Shown here: positions 1 through 8,616 of the stretch, one piece after another
Layout of the letters: each line of letters starts with the position of its first letter
Numbering within the stretch: position 1 is the stretch's first letter
Origin: Gnetum montanum
Lineage: Eukaryota; Streptophyta; Gnetopsida; Gnetales; Gnetaceae
Assembly (NCBI GenBank): GCA_015680685.1
Contig: MNCI01000598.1
Location: forward strand, 1 to 22,842
Reading direction: 5' to 3'
DNA: 22,842 nt
Notes under the pieces: model-generated
The model's database searches: none
The model's input: the letters and a program-made list of their open reading frames with translations, nothing else
What the model was told of the DNA's origin: nothing
Position numbers and translations under genes: made by a program

Positions 1-493
1 AGGACACTCGTTGGCGGTCGCGTCCCAAATGGTCGCCAACAAATAGTTAGAGTATAAGCTAGGATAATTATAGATTAGATAATAGTTTATTCCTTAATCT
101 TCATACCTTAATTAGCCACCAAAAGATATGCAAAAAGATATAAAAATCATTAGCCTTAATCTCACTTAACCATCGTAATCAGAACTTCACAAGTGAGATT
201 AGGAGGACAAAGACCATTCTAACCTAGGGTTTCACTGGTTAGGATCTAGTGTATGTTAAGTGCTTACAGTCTACAGAATTCAACCAAGTCACGTGTGAAC
301 GCCCGTGATTCACATGGTTGGGCATAGGGGTACCTAGCCGCTCATCATTAGCACCATTGTTGAGGACTATTAATTCTTACATGCGTCATCTAACCTTAGT
401 GAAGTTATCATTAAATTCATTGGAATGGACCCAGGATAGAAATATTTACATACACTAGGTGGATTAAAATTAGTAGTAAGGTACATCGATTAC
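1..493 (+). other. Untranslated leader of element 1
   Basis: No long reading frame is present. Part of this leader is recognisably shared with the region upstream of the second gag: 282-350 matches about 18280-18345, including the shared stretch CTCATCATT, and 165-220 matches about 18170-18225. Three inverted repeats are visible: GTTGGCG at 10-16 with CGCCAAC at 34-40; AATCTCACTT at 158-167 with AAGTGAGATT at 191-200; and TGTGAA/TTCACA (294-299, 309-314) backed by AACCA/TGGTT (282-286, 315-319). A perfect CACGTG box lies at 290-295. A primer-binding site may lie near 11-30, where TGGCGG begins, but no tRNA match could be confirmed. Confidence 0.6.
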
Positions 494-2960
494 ATGGACC
501 ATCTAACGTCCAATACGTCTTCTCATAGGAGGGAGATATCCACCCCACAGGTGCCACAAGAGTGTCGGGTGATGTACAAGCATCCTAATGAGTATGTCCC
601 TGATTTCACATTCATCCTACATCAGGATGAGCATCTACGATGGCGGGACATGGAGGGAAATATTTTACACCCTCCTGACTGATTGGCTCCGGTGATGCTA
701 TTTCACAATCTTGGCAGATTGGGCATCTAGGACCTTGGAGTAGAGTATGTCATGGAGGACCATGACTACCGAGACTATCGTCCCACTGAGGCTCACTGAG
801 AAAGAGATCAATAGCAGGAGGATAGATATGAATAGATGAAGGGAAAATAATTTAGTAACCCCTTATTTTCACAAGGGCTACTAGACAATGGGGATCCCAT
901 CTTTCATGACAGCCATTCAACCGAACTTCCCCTCAAGCAGGAGGTCCTCCAATCCATGATTCATTCCAAGCATCTAGGTGTTCAAGATTCCCAAGGGGAT
1001 GAAGGGTCACATAGCAAGGATGAATGGGATGATCGGGACCATCATCAGGGTAGAGGGAGAGATCCCTCTCCTTCTTCTCCATCCTCTCACTCTCCTTCTC
1101 CTTCTTCTAGCTCAAGCTCTAATCATAACCGAGGTAGGAGGAAGTGAAAGGATGGGGGTAAAAAGGTTTGGAAGGATCAGGAGCAACATAAAGAGTCGTG
1201 CGAACCATCGCATGATGCTCACCAACATGAAAGGAGGGATAGTTGTAATCGTCACAGACATCATGGTCCCCATAAGGACTATGATTCAGATGAGACATTG
1301 TTGGCTACTCGGAGTATGCTCCAGATCTCTGAGGTAGTTCAAATCCCTAGTAGGCACATGAAGGATAGCTGGATCAAGTGCGTTAATATGAACAACATCC
1401 CCAGATTTGAAGGGGGATATAACTATGATCCGCAGACTCACCTGCAGGCATTCCATGATGCCTGCACCCTGTAAAACATTGACAATGATTGGCAAAAACT
1501 GAAGCTGTTCCCTCGCATACTCATCAAAGAAGCTAAAAGCTGGTACTGGTCCTTGGAGCCAGAATCAATCAGAAGATGAAGTATGATTCTTGAAATTTTC
1601 AATGACAAATATCAAACGTACTCTAGAGTGGCGAACCTGAGATGGTAGATCCAAGGCTGGAAACAAGGGAATCATGAATCCTTGGATGCCACCATGAGCA
1701 GGTACTACTCGTTGTTGCATCAATGCCTTGGTCATGGTTACTCTTAGTAGGTATAGCTTTGCCACATCATTGATGGGCTTCGTTTTGAAACATGAAAGAC
1801 CCTTGGCATGTATGCCCAGGGTCGACTGGCAGAGCTAAGGATCCATCAATTGCAACACCTCATTGAACAGGTGTCCAAGGAGGAAGGAGAACTTAGGAAA
1901 AAGGAGAGTGAAAAAGAATTCAACTGGGACCCTTCTCTCAGAAAAAGGGAAGTCTATTTTTGTGATGAGGAGGAAGAATCATTGCTAAAAGTAGTGGTAA
2001 AATGGAAGACCTTTCCATTACAAAAGTTCACATCTGAAATTTCGACAAAGGTGCATAAGATGTGGGACTCTTTGGATGAAAGGGTCCAAAGTGTGTTGAA
2101 AATTGCAGAGGAGTCCAAAGCACAAGGTAATGACCATAATTGGCATAGGAAGAAGGAAGCTGAATGTGCCCAGTATAAGGGAAATGGCAAGGTTGTTGTA
2201 GCAGAGCAGGTTGCAGACTTTGACATTGAGGAGGAAGATGAATGTGGCATATGCCAATATGAACATCCTAAGGGATGTTGTCCTGTGGTGTCACATCTTC
2301 AAGAGTCTGGGGTGTATACATTGAACCCTCGCTTGGCACAACAGCAAACACCCCAAAGGTTGCCTTATCCACAAGGAAATTCTAGGTGGTTCCACCAGTA
2401 GTAACAAGGATACTATCCAAGTGGAGCGCCACCGCAACCGTATGAATACTTCCAACAGTGGCAGCACCCACAAACATGGGGAATGCCACCTCCTAGGCAG
2501 AAGTACCTTTACAAATAGCCAGATCCCTATGGGTACTATGTTTAGCAACTGGTCTCTCCAAGGGACTCTTCTAGCCATGCGGCCTTTCAAAGTCATTACC
2601 ACCTCCCAAAGTATTTTTGCTCTCAATCTCCATCACCTTGGGGGGAAAACCCGCATCTCTTCTATCCTCCATCACCTTTTCCTGCCACTTCTCCACCACA
2701 TCCCACTCAGTTTCCACCTACTCCATCAATGTAGGGAGAGATACTGCCATATTCGCAGCAACGAAATGCTATGAGGGCTGTTAACTTACAATCGGCACCT
2801 CAGCCGAGTGGACTGGAACCCAAGCCACGAAAACATCCCTTTTTCTGGCCCAACAATTTGAACATATCCTTGCATACACCTGTGGCTAGTGCCTTTGAAC
2901 CTAGAAGTGCCTCCACTACTCCATCGCTAGAGTAGCCTCCAACCCAACAACAACAACACT
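494..2960 (+). pseudogene. gag: gag of element 1 (broken)
   Basis: This would be the capsid-type protein that packages element RNA in the cytoplasm. One frame runs unshifted from 494 to 2960, interrupted by stops at 680, 728, 797, 812, 833, 848, 1145, 1472, 1577, 1646, 1745, 1748, 1754, 1793, 2399, 2402, 2516, 2543, 2732 and 2933. In order it holds an N-terminal block (YVPDFTFILHQDEHLRW), a serine-rich tract (1071-1127), a charged His/Arg-rich stretch, a capsid-like core (FEGGYNYDPQTHLQAFHDAC onward, 1406-1830), a Lys/Glu-rich helical part, a Cys/His motif (2243-2281) and a Pro/Gln/Tyr-rich tail. The first ATG at 494 is only a candidate start. The same blocks recur in the copy at 18.5-20.9 kb, which supports real ancestral coding sequence. 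Confidence 0.8.
2243..2281 (+). other. Shortened Cys/His (zinc-knuckle-like) motif in gag
   Basis: The peptide CGICQYEHPKGCC has spacing C-x2-C-x3-H-x3-C-C. The usual retroviral-type knuckle is C-x2-C-x4-H-x4-C, so each loop is one residue shorter unless the last Cys is used for the second. It sits where a nucleocapsid knuckle belongs, after the charged helical region and before the Pro/Gln-rich tail. The second gag (20329-20367) keeps the same spacing. Zinc or RNA binding is inferred, not shown. Confidence 0.55.
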
Positions 2961-2984
2961 CCAACATCCAGACGGTCATGCTCA

Positions 2985-3360
2985 CGCATGCTGTGACTGA
3001 CCGGATCAAAGCAGGTCACCTTCCCTGGAAATTAACTAATCTGGGAAGCCCCCTCATCTATCTTCAGGTGGCAGGGAATGAGCCATGCAAAGCTCTTCTC
3101 AACTCAGGGTCAGGGATCAATTTGATCTCTCATGATATGTACAAGAACTAGAACCTGCCCCCACTAAAGAAGAGCAACATTTGGCTCGAGTTAGCAAAAC
3201 AATCCATCACCATTCCCTTGAGATTGGTAGAGGACATTATGATCACCATCTGTGGATGGTCCTATCCTGTTGACTTCTTGGTCATCCATGTAGAGAACTG
3301 CAAGGGGAACTTTCCAATCATCATGGGAAGGACCTAGGTAAGCACGGTGGATGCACGACT
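2985..3360 (+). pseudogene. Retroviral-type aspartic protease domain (broken)
   Basis: This domain would process the gag-pol polyprotein. It lies in the same frame as gag, about 25 codons after the Pro/Gln-rich tail. The active-site block reads LLNSGSGINLIS at 3095-3130, where the family has Leu-Leu-Asp-Ser/Thr-Gly: the catalytic Asp codon is now AAC (Asn) at 3101-3103, following CTC, as expected from loss of a CpG. A later hydrophobic block, FPIIMGRT (3311-3334), fits the conserved Ile-Leu-Gly-Arg segment of the fold. In-frame stops at 3149 and 3335 break it. Even apart from the stops, the missing Asp would abolish activity. Confidence 0.7.
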
Positions 3361-3988
3361 AGGCCTTTGTGATCTATCCCTTGAAATTTAAAAGGAAAAT
3401 CCTTTTGGGAAGGTCTAGAAGAAATGTGTTCCATGCATCGTGTATAATGACTCAGGGTGCAACTATGTGCAGCAATTATGGTCTGCTAAGTGGATATCCC
3501 TTCAAGCATGCAACCAGTGTACCAAGGAATCATCTATTCAACAGTGCCTGTACACAGTAGCCACTAACCAAGAAGGCACCCAGTGGCTGATAGCTGATCC
3601 TGCTAGCAGCACATTGTGCATGGAACCATCAGAGGGGCTTGTACAAGCCTACATTGATAGCAGAGATCAAATGGAGGAGATTCATCAATAGGTCTCCACT
3701 ATTGATGACCAAGATGACTAGGGGAAGCTAGAAATCCCTTAGAGATTCAAACAAGAGCCCCTTGAGTTAAAATATTTACCGGATTACTTAGAGTATGCAT
3801 TTTTGCAAAATGGAAAGCTGGTAATCATTAATGTCACCCTTGCTCCAGAACAGAAGAAAAAGTTGTTGGAGGTGGTAAACAAATGGGTTGCTGCATTTGC
3901 ATGGTCATATCCTGAGTTGACTGGAGTTGATCCTAGGGTCTGCCAGCATCATATCTATCTTGACCCTTCCATGAAGCCACGATGATAG
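3361..3988 (+). pseudogene. Pol linker between protease and reverse transcriptase (broken)
   Basis: The frame continues from protease without a shift, interrupted at 3389, 3416, 3689, 3719, 3740, 3983 and 3986. No enzyme motif is recognised in the first part. It is Cys/Trp-containing and includes a long open stretch from 3419 to 3688. The C-terminal part (KLVIINVTLAPEQKKKLLEV, 3818-3877) is the segment that normally precedes gypsy RT. A relative of it survives in element 2 at 21190-21300. The adjacent TGA and TAG at 3983 and 3986 sit directly before RT. Confidence 0.6.
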
Positions 3989-4705
3989 CCACAAAGATGG
4001 TTGAATCCCAAATTGAAGCAGGTTGTAAAGGATGAAAGCGAACAGTTGCTAAAGGTGGGATTCATTTATTCTGTCACCGATAGCGAATGGGTTAGCCCAC
4101 TCATTATCGTCCCTAAAAAAGGTGTCAAGTGGAGGGTTTGTATTGATTTCTGGTTGCTCAATATGGAAGCCTTCAAAGACCACTTCCCACTCCCATTTGT
4201 GGACCAGGTGTTGGATACCATAGCTGGGCACCGCTACTACAACTTTTTGGACGGTTATAGTGGTTATAACCAAATCCAAATAACACTAGAGGACCAGGCC
4301 AAAACTACTTTCACAAGTCCATGGGGGACTTTCGCATATAAGAAGATGCCCTTTGGCCTGTGCAATGCACCTGCTACGTTCCAACTCCTTGTCCTAAGCA
4401 TCTTCTTGCAACAAATCGGCAATGGTGTAGAAGTCTTCATGGATGACTTCTTCACCTATGGGGCCATGTTCGAGCAAGCCTTGGACCGTCTTGAGCAGGT
4501 TCTCAAACGGTGTGTAGACACCAATCTGCAGCTCAATTGGCAAAAAATCTATTTGATGGTCCAAGAAGGCATTGTGTTGGGGCATCGCATCTCACAAACA
4601 GGGATCAACATAGACCCTGAAAATATCATGGTCATCCAAGGAATCACCCACCAACCAAGTACCGTCAAAGATGTTCAGTCATTCCTTGGATACACTGGTT
4701 ACTAC
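3989..4705 (+). pseudogene. Gypsy reverse transcriptase domain
   Basis: This would copy element RNA into DNA inside the virus-like particle. The domain is open from 4001 to 4705, the longest intact stretch of the element. Blocks in order are WVSPLIIVPKKG, WRVCIDFWLLN, FPLPFVDQVLD, YNFLDGYSGYNQI, FTSPWGTFAYKKMPFGLCNA, and the catalytic VEVFMDDFFTYG with its Asp pair, then MVQEGIVLGHRIS. One oddity is DFWLLN, where the family usually has Arg in place of Trp; a CGG to TGG change would explain it. A TAG at 4706 closes the stretch right after GYTGYY. The motif wording fits Tat/Athila elements. Confidence 0.9.
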
Positions 4706-4708
4706 TAG

Positions 4709-5236
4709 CGATTCATTGAAAACTTCTCAAAGATTTCCAAGCCATTGGTAGAGCTGACAAAGAAGGATGCTCCATTCATCTAGACTAAGGAATGTGAGTT
4801 TGCATTCCAAGTGCTAAAATAGAAACTCATAGAAACTCTAGTTCTACAAGCCCCTGATTGGTCCAGACCCTTTCACATTATGATGGATGCATCCAACTAC
4901 GCCTTGGGATCCATGCTTACACAGTTTGATGATCAGAAATGTCCCTATTATATCCACTATGCAAGCCGTAGCATTGTGGGTGCTCAGTTGAACTACACCA
5001 CCACCGAAAAGGAATTGATGGTGGTGGTGTTCACATTGGACAAATTTCGGCACTATGTGCTAGGATACAAGGTGTTTTTGAATACTGATCATCATGTTAT
5101 CTGGTTCTTGATGAACAAACCAACGGTGAGCCCTCGCATAATCCGGTGGCTAGTGATTCTTCAAGAGTTTGATCTTACCATGGTAAATAGGAAGGGGACT
5201 GAGAATGTGGTTGCTGACCACTTGTCTCGATTGTGA
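4709..5236 (+). pseudogene. RNase H domain of pol (broken)
   Basis: The domain would remove RNA from the RNA-DNA hybrid during reverse transcription. It follows RT in the same frame. The connection contains FSKISKPLVELTKKDAPF; stops at 4781 (where the family has Trp) and 4820 interrupt it. From 4823 to 5233 it is open and carries MMDASNYALGSML (first catalytic Asp), the TTTEKELMVVVFTLDKFRHY helix with its Glu, NTDHHVIWFL with a further Asp, and the C-terminal IIRWLVILQEFDLTMV and ENVVADHLSRL. The TGA at 5234 lies directly after SRL and probably arose inside the polyprotein rather than being the natural end, because integrase sequence follows in the same frame. Confidence 0.88.
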
Positions 5237-6680
5237 CGGGATGACACAAAATAGGAGGAGCCCTTATCCGACCAATTTTCAAATGAAATCCTCTTCATAG
5301 GCATTGATCTGCAAGTAATCAAGGAATCCCCTTGGTTTAGCTGCATCCTCACCTACTTCACCACTCAAGAGTTGCTAAAGGAGTGGAACCATCGGCAGAA
5401 ACAACAGTTTCTTCATAAGGCCAAGAGTTTCATGGAAATCAATGGCCACCTGTACAAGGTGTGTGTAGATGGCTTGGTTTGATGGTATGTCCCTATGATG
5501 ATATGCTATGCATCCTCCAGGATGCTCATGAGGGCCCTTGTGGGGGCCACTATGCTAGATGCCGCATTGCCATTAAGATCCTGCTTGTAGGGTATTACTG
5601 GCCCACCATATATAGGGAAGCACAATGGTTCGTCCACTCCTGTGAACGATGCTAGAGGGACAATGGGATGACGGCACGGTTGGAGGAACCTCAACAGTGG
5701 ATCCAGTCACTGGAGCCCTTCAACATTTGTGGTATCAACTTCATGGGACCCATCACACCCCTATCAAATGAAAAGGCCTACATCATCGTAGCTGTGGACT
5801 ATAGTACAAAGTGGGCCGAAGCGGTAGCTGTTGTCACTGTTCTTCCAACACTACTGCACTATTTGTCCAACAACAAATCGTTTACAGTTTTGGAGTGCCA
5901 CGTGCACTCATTTCTGATAATGGAACTCACTTTACAGGTCTCACTTTTTGGAAACTCATGCAACGCTTAGGGGTAACACATAAATTCACAACTCCCTATC
6001 ACCCCCAAGCCAACGGGCAAGCTTAAGTCACCAATGGAGAGATCACCAAGATCCTTACCCGAACCATTAGCAAATACAAGAGGGATTAGAGCACTAAGCT
6101 TAACAATGCCCTATGGGCCTATCGCTCCACTTGGAAACTTCTTGTAGGGTACTCTCCGTATGAGTTAGTGTATGAAAAGTTGCCAACACTTCCCATTTAG
6201 GCCAAACTCCACACACTATCCACCACCAATGACTTAGGCCTTGACCTACCACTAGCAGAACATGAACGACTGATCAATCTAAGTGTGCTAGATGAGAACC
6301 GACTAGTGGCCCTATCCTCCAATGAGATCCACAAGGCCTACAACAAAAAATGACATGATCTTAGGATTTGGAAGGTCACATTTAGATGTGGAGACAAGGT
6401 GTTGTATTGGAACCCCTCACACGTATCTCAACTGACCAAGTTTCAAACATTGTGGGAGGGACCTTACATTGTCTCCCAAACCTTCCCATCCAGGGCGTTG
6501 ATCATCCAAAAACCTGTAGACACCACCAAAACACAGTTAGCCAACTGCCAACAATTGAAACCTTTCCGTGAGCTCCACTCAACTAGTGTAACTGCCTCGT
6601 CATCGCCAGGACAACCATGCTCCATTTTTCATGTCTCCTCCTTTCCACCCAGTCATGGGGGAGACCGTCATCCCTGCTGA
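5237..6680 (+). pseudogene. Integrase domain and C-terminal end of pol (broken)
   Basis: Integrase inserts the DNA copy into the genome. The N-terminal H-H-C-C zinc finger is visible (HEGPCGGHY at about 5525-5550, then HSCERC ending 5652). The core has GINFMGPI at 5731-5754, where the first catalytic Asp is Asn (AAC, 5737-5739), SDNGTHF with the second Asp (5916-5936), and YHPQANGQA followed by a TAA at 6024 where the catalytic Glu belongs. Two frame changes, each fitting a 1-nt loss, lie near 5492 and near 5840-5860. Stops occur at 5252, 5480, 5653, 6024, 6087, 6198 and 6351. The tail (DKVLYWN, LWEGPYIV) matches the usual integrase C-terminal region; TGA at 6678 is the likely natural end. 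Confidence 0.85.
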
Positions 6681-7136
6681 CCTATTCCACTACACCCCTC
6701 ATCATTTTATCATTTTTGTTTTACACTTTTTTGTTTTTCACCATCGTTTATACGTTTGCAAGTTCTTTGTACATTTTTCCTTTCTTTACTTATTGTTTCA
6801 TTTTTTTCTGGATGTTTTATTTTTCGCGTAATTGCTAATTCGTCATCTTGTTGTCTTTAGATGTCTGGCACGAATGGTTTTCGTTGCAATGGGTAATGTG
6901 TACTCATCCACCTAGTTGTCTAGTTTTTGCCCTCGCATGGTTCTTTTTTAGACTTTACGCTCATAAAATCAGCAGTGAGTTCACATCATCCACCCATTCA
7001 CCCACTCCATGATTTTCCTTTTGTTGAGCACCTTACCTTAACAACATTTTAATTAATATGTAACTTGTATGGTTCCCAGATTAGGGGATGACCCAATGGT
7101 TTGAATCAGGTGTGACTTCAAGGGGAATGTAATATT
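6681..7136 (+). other. 3' untranslated part of element 1, with T-rich tract and candidate polypurine tract
   Basis: No coding sequence is seen. A T-rich tract fills about 6700-6835; element 2 has a longer one at 21395-21640 in the equivalent place. 6977-7135 is related to 21748-21915 (shared pieces include CATCCAC and GTGTGAC followed by a purine run). AAGGGGAATG at 7120-7129 is a candidate polypurine tract, the site that primes plus-strand DNA synthesis just before a 3' LTR, and TGTTG follows at 7137. Confidence 0.5.
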
Positions 7137-7230
7137 TGTTGTTCTGTTCTACCCCCTGGGGTTGTTGGTATGTCCTTACGGATTTCCTACCTCTCCACAT
7201 CCTTTCCATGGAAGCTTCTGGGTAGTTCGA

Positions 7231-7410
7231 CCTTGCATGGTATGGTCATCACTAAAAAATTGAAAATAAAATGAATGAGGATTCAAAGCACACCCCTTGG
7301 TTGGATGCATGTGAACCTGCATGGGTCTTTGCATGGTGTGGTTCCCCGGAAAAAGAAAAAATAAATAAATAAATCAAAATCTCTATGTGGGAATTCAAAG
7401 CACACCCCTT
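7231..7410 (+). repeat. Imperfect tandem duplication, about 112-bp spacing
   Basis: The 18-mer ATTCAAAGCACACCCCTT occurs exactly at 7281-7298 and 7393-7410. Each copy is preceded by an A-rich stretch and by TTGCATGGT(A/G)TGGT (about 7233 and 7328). This indicates a local duplication in the non-coding region between pol and ORF X. Confidence 0.65.
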
Positions 7411-8186
7411 AGACCACCTCTAATGGGCCATCTTACTAGTTATGGGACTTCCTTGGTCCCCTCTAACTTTGTCCTGTTCTACTTCCTTCCTCTCACGTTT
7501 GTTGGAGTGGTGGTTCTCTGTGGGGTCATTCTTGCTTCCTCAGGGGATGGCTGGGACTTCTTCTATTGCTACGATGTCACTAAATGTGGATGGTTTTGGG
7601 TCTAAACTCAAGAATAGTTCTATCGGGTCACTTAACCACATTTACACATGGGGTTTCATGTGACCGACGATCGGAATACCATTCTCTCATCTCTCTCTCT
7701 TCACCTAGTTCTCTCCACAACTCACCTCACTGCCTCTTTTATGTTGTGAGGGTTCGTCGTGATTTTCATGGGTTTCCATGCCTTGGCGGGATCTTTTGGA
7801 TAGGAGTCTTACTTGGCCAACACCATTTCTTTGCCCCAAGGCCCACAGACCCCAGTTTTGAGGGCTATGTAGAGGCTACTAAGGCTATGACCTGCTATGG
7901 GGAGGACCCACCTACATTTCCTTGATTCCACTTGTTAAGTCTCCCATCCTTTGGATATCGTGGTTGACTAGTTTTCAGGTCCCATCGCTTGATTTATTCC
8001 CCGCGGAGTTTTTTTTTTAGTCCCATTCTCCTATTTTTGTCTCTTTTCTTATGCTTAGTTACCTTCCTCACGTCCTTAGTCATGTCTGGGCCTCTCACGC
8101 GTTTCAACCATCTCAATTTGGTGTTTCAATTTCATCTTTTTGGGCTTTATATGGGTTGGTCAACGCTGGTCAATGGGTAAACACCC
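7411..8186. other. Non-coding region, possibly LTR U3
   Basis: Several short open frames exist, but none carries a recognisable domain or continues across frames, so no gene is called. Pyrimidine-rich runs occur at about 7680-7740 and 8005-8060. If the 3' LTR of element 1 starts at 7137, this would be its U3 region, but no second LTR is inside the window to test it. Confidence 0.4.
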
Positions 8187-8270
8187 CTACGTTGATGGGG
8201 CCTCGTCGACGTAGTCACTGCATATACGTGGCCCCATGAATGTAGCGCCTAACCCCTATATATATACCCT
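8187..8270 (+). promoter_or_regulatory. Candidate promoter: stem-forming repeats, ACGTGGC box and TATA box
   Basis: A TATA-box-like run TATATATATA lies at 8257-8266. Upstream are ACGTGGC (8226-8232, the core of a plant G-box/ABRE type element), an inverted repeat CTACGT/ACGTAG (8187-8192, 8209-8214) and another ATGGGGCC/GGCCCCAT (8195-8202, 8230-8237). Transcription would start near 8290-8300 and run towards ORF X. It could be an LTR promoter or a separate gene promoter. Confidence 0.45.
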
Positions 8271-8390
8271 ACCGCACTTTGCCATTTTTCATCATTTAGA
8301 GCCCAAATTGAGGGGAGTTTTTGCCATTTTTCTGCCTAACCTTTCCCAATGCACCTACATTCCATCGCGAGTCCTCATCAATGCACTTGG

Positions 8391-8616
8391 AGGTATGCTC
8401 TCAGTCATGGGGGGAGGGGGGGTGGTGCCTATGTGTAATTAATTAATTAATTAATGTTAATTATGAAAACTTTGGTCCTAACCCATAAATTAATGCTCTA
8501 GAAGACTTAACGATGTGCCTATGCCAAAAACATAACTTGGTCAAACTGAGAAAGTTTATATGGACCATCTTAAGCTACTTATGAACGGTCTAACGGATGG
8601 TTATGTTTGATTACAG
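8391..8616 (+). other. Candidate 5' leader intron before ORF X
   Basis: A plant-like donor, GAG followed by GTATGC, lies at the 8390/8391 junction. An acceptor TTTGATTACAG ends at 8616, directly before ATG at 8617. A branch-point-like CTAAC lies about 25 nt upstream of the acceptor (near 8590). The interval is AT-richer than its flanks and includes a TTAA/AATT microsatellite at about 8436-8455. Splicing is inferred from motifs only. Confidence 0.4.
8436..8455. repeat. AATT tetranucleotide microsatellite
   Basis: About four to five units of TTAA/AATT are read directly, after a G-rich run at about 8407-8425. Confidence 0.8.

Larger units (their letters stand above)
1..7136 (+). mobile_element. 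Decayed Ty3/gypsy (Tat/Athila-type) retrotransposon, element 1
   Basis: The order leader, gag, protease, reverse transcriptase, RNase H, integrase, T-rich 3' region and polypurine tract is that of a gypsy LTR retrotransposon. The RNase H tail (ENVVADHLSRL) and the RT block FLDGYSGYNQI are typical of the Tat/Athila branch, and no chromodomain is recognisable after integrase. The 5' LTR lies outside the window. The right limit is uncertain: 7137 follows a polypurine tract and could start the 3' LTR, or the element could extend through ORF X to about 11.1 kb in the manner of Athila-type extra ORFs. About 40 in-frame stops make it inactive. Confidence 0.85.

Noticed and set aside
978-1337. 119-codon plus-strand frame
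   Set aside because: It overlaps gag in another frame; the gag frame has the serine tract and charged region shared with element 2.
2291-2626. 111-codon minus-strand open frame
   Set aside because: It is antisense to the Pro/Gln-rich gag tail. The plus strand is supported by the second gag copy; codon composition alone explains the minus frame.
7387-8442. Several plus-strand frames of 60-113 codons
   Set aside because: They overlap in different phases, have no recognisable domain and lie in a pyrimidine-rich non-coding region.
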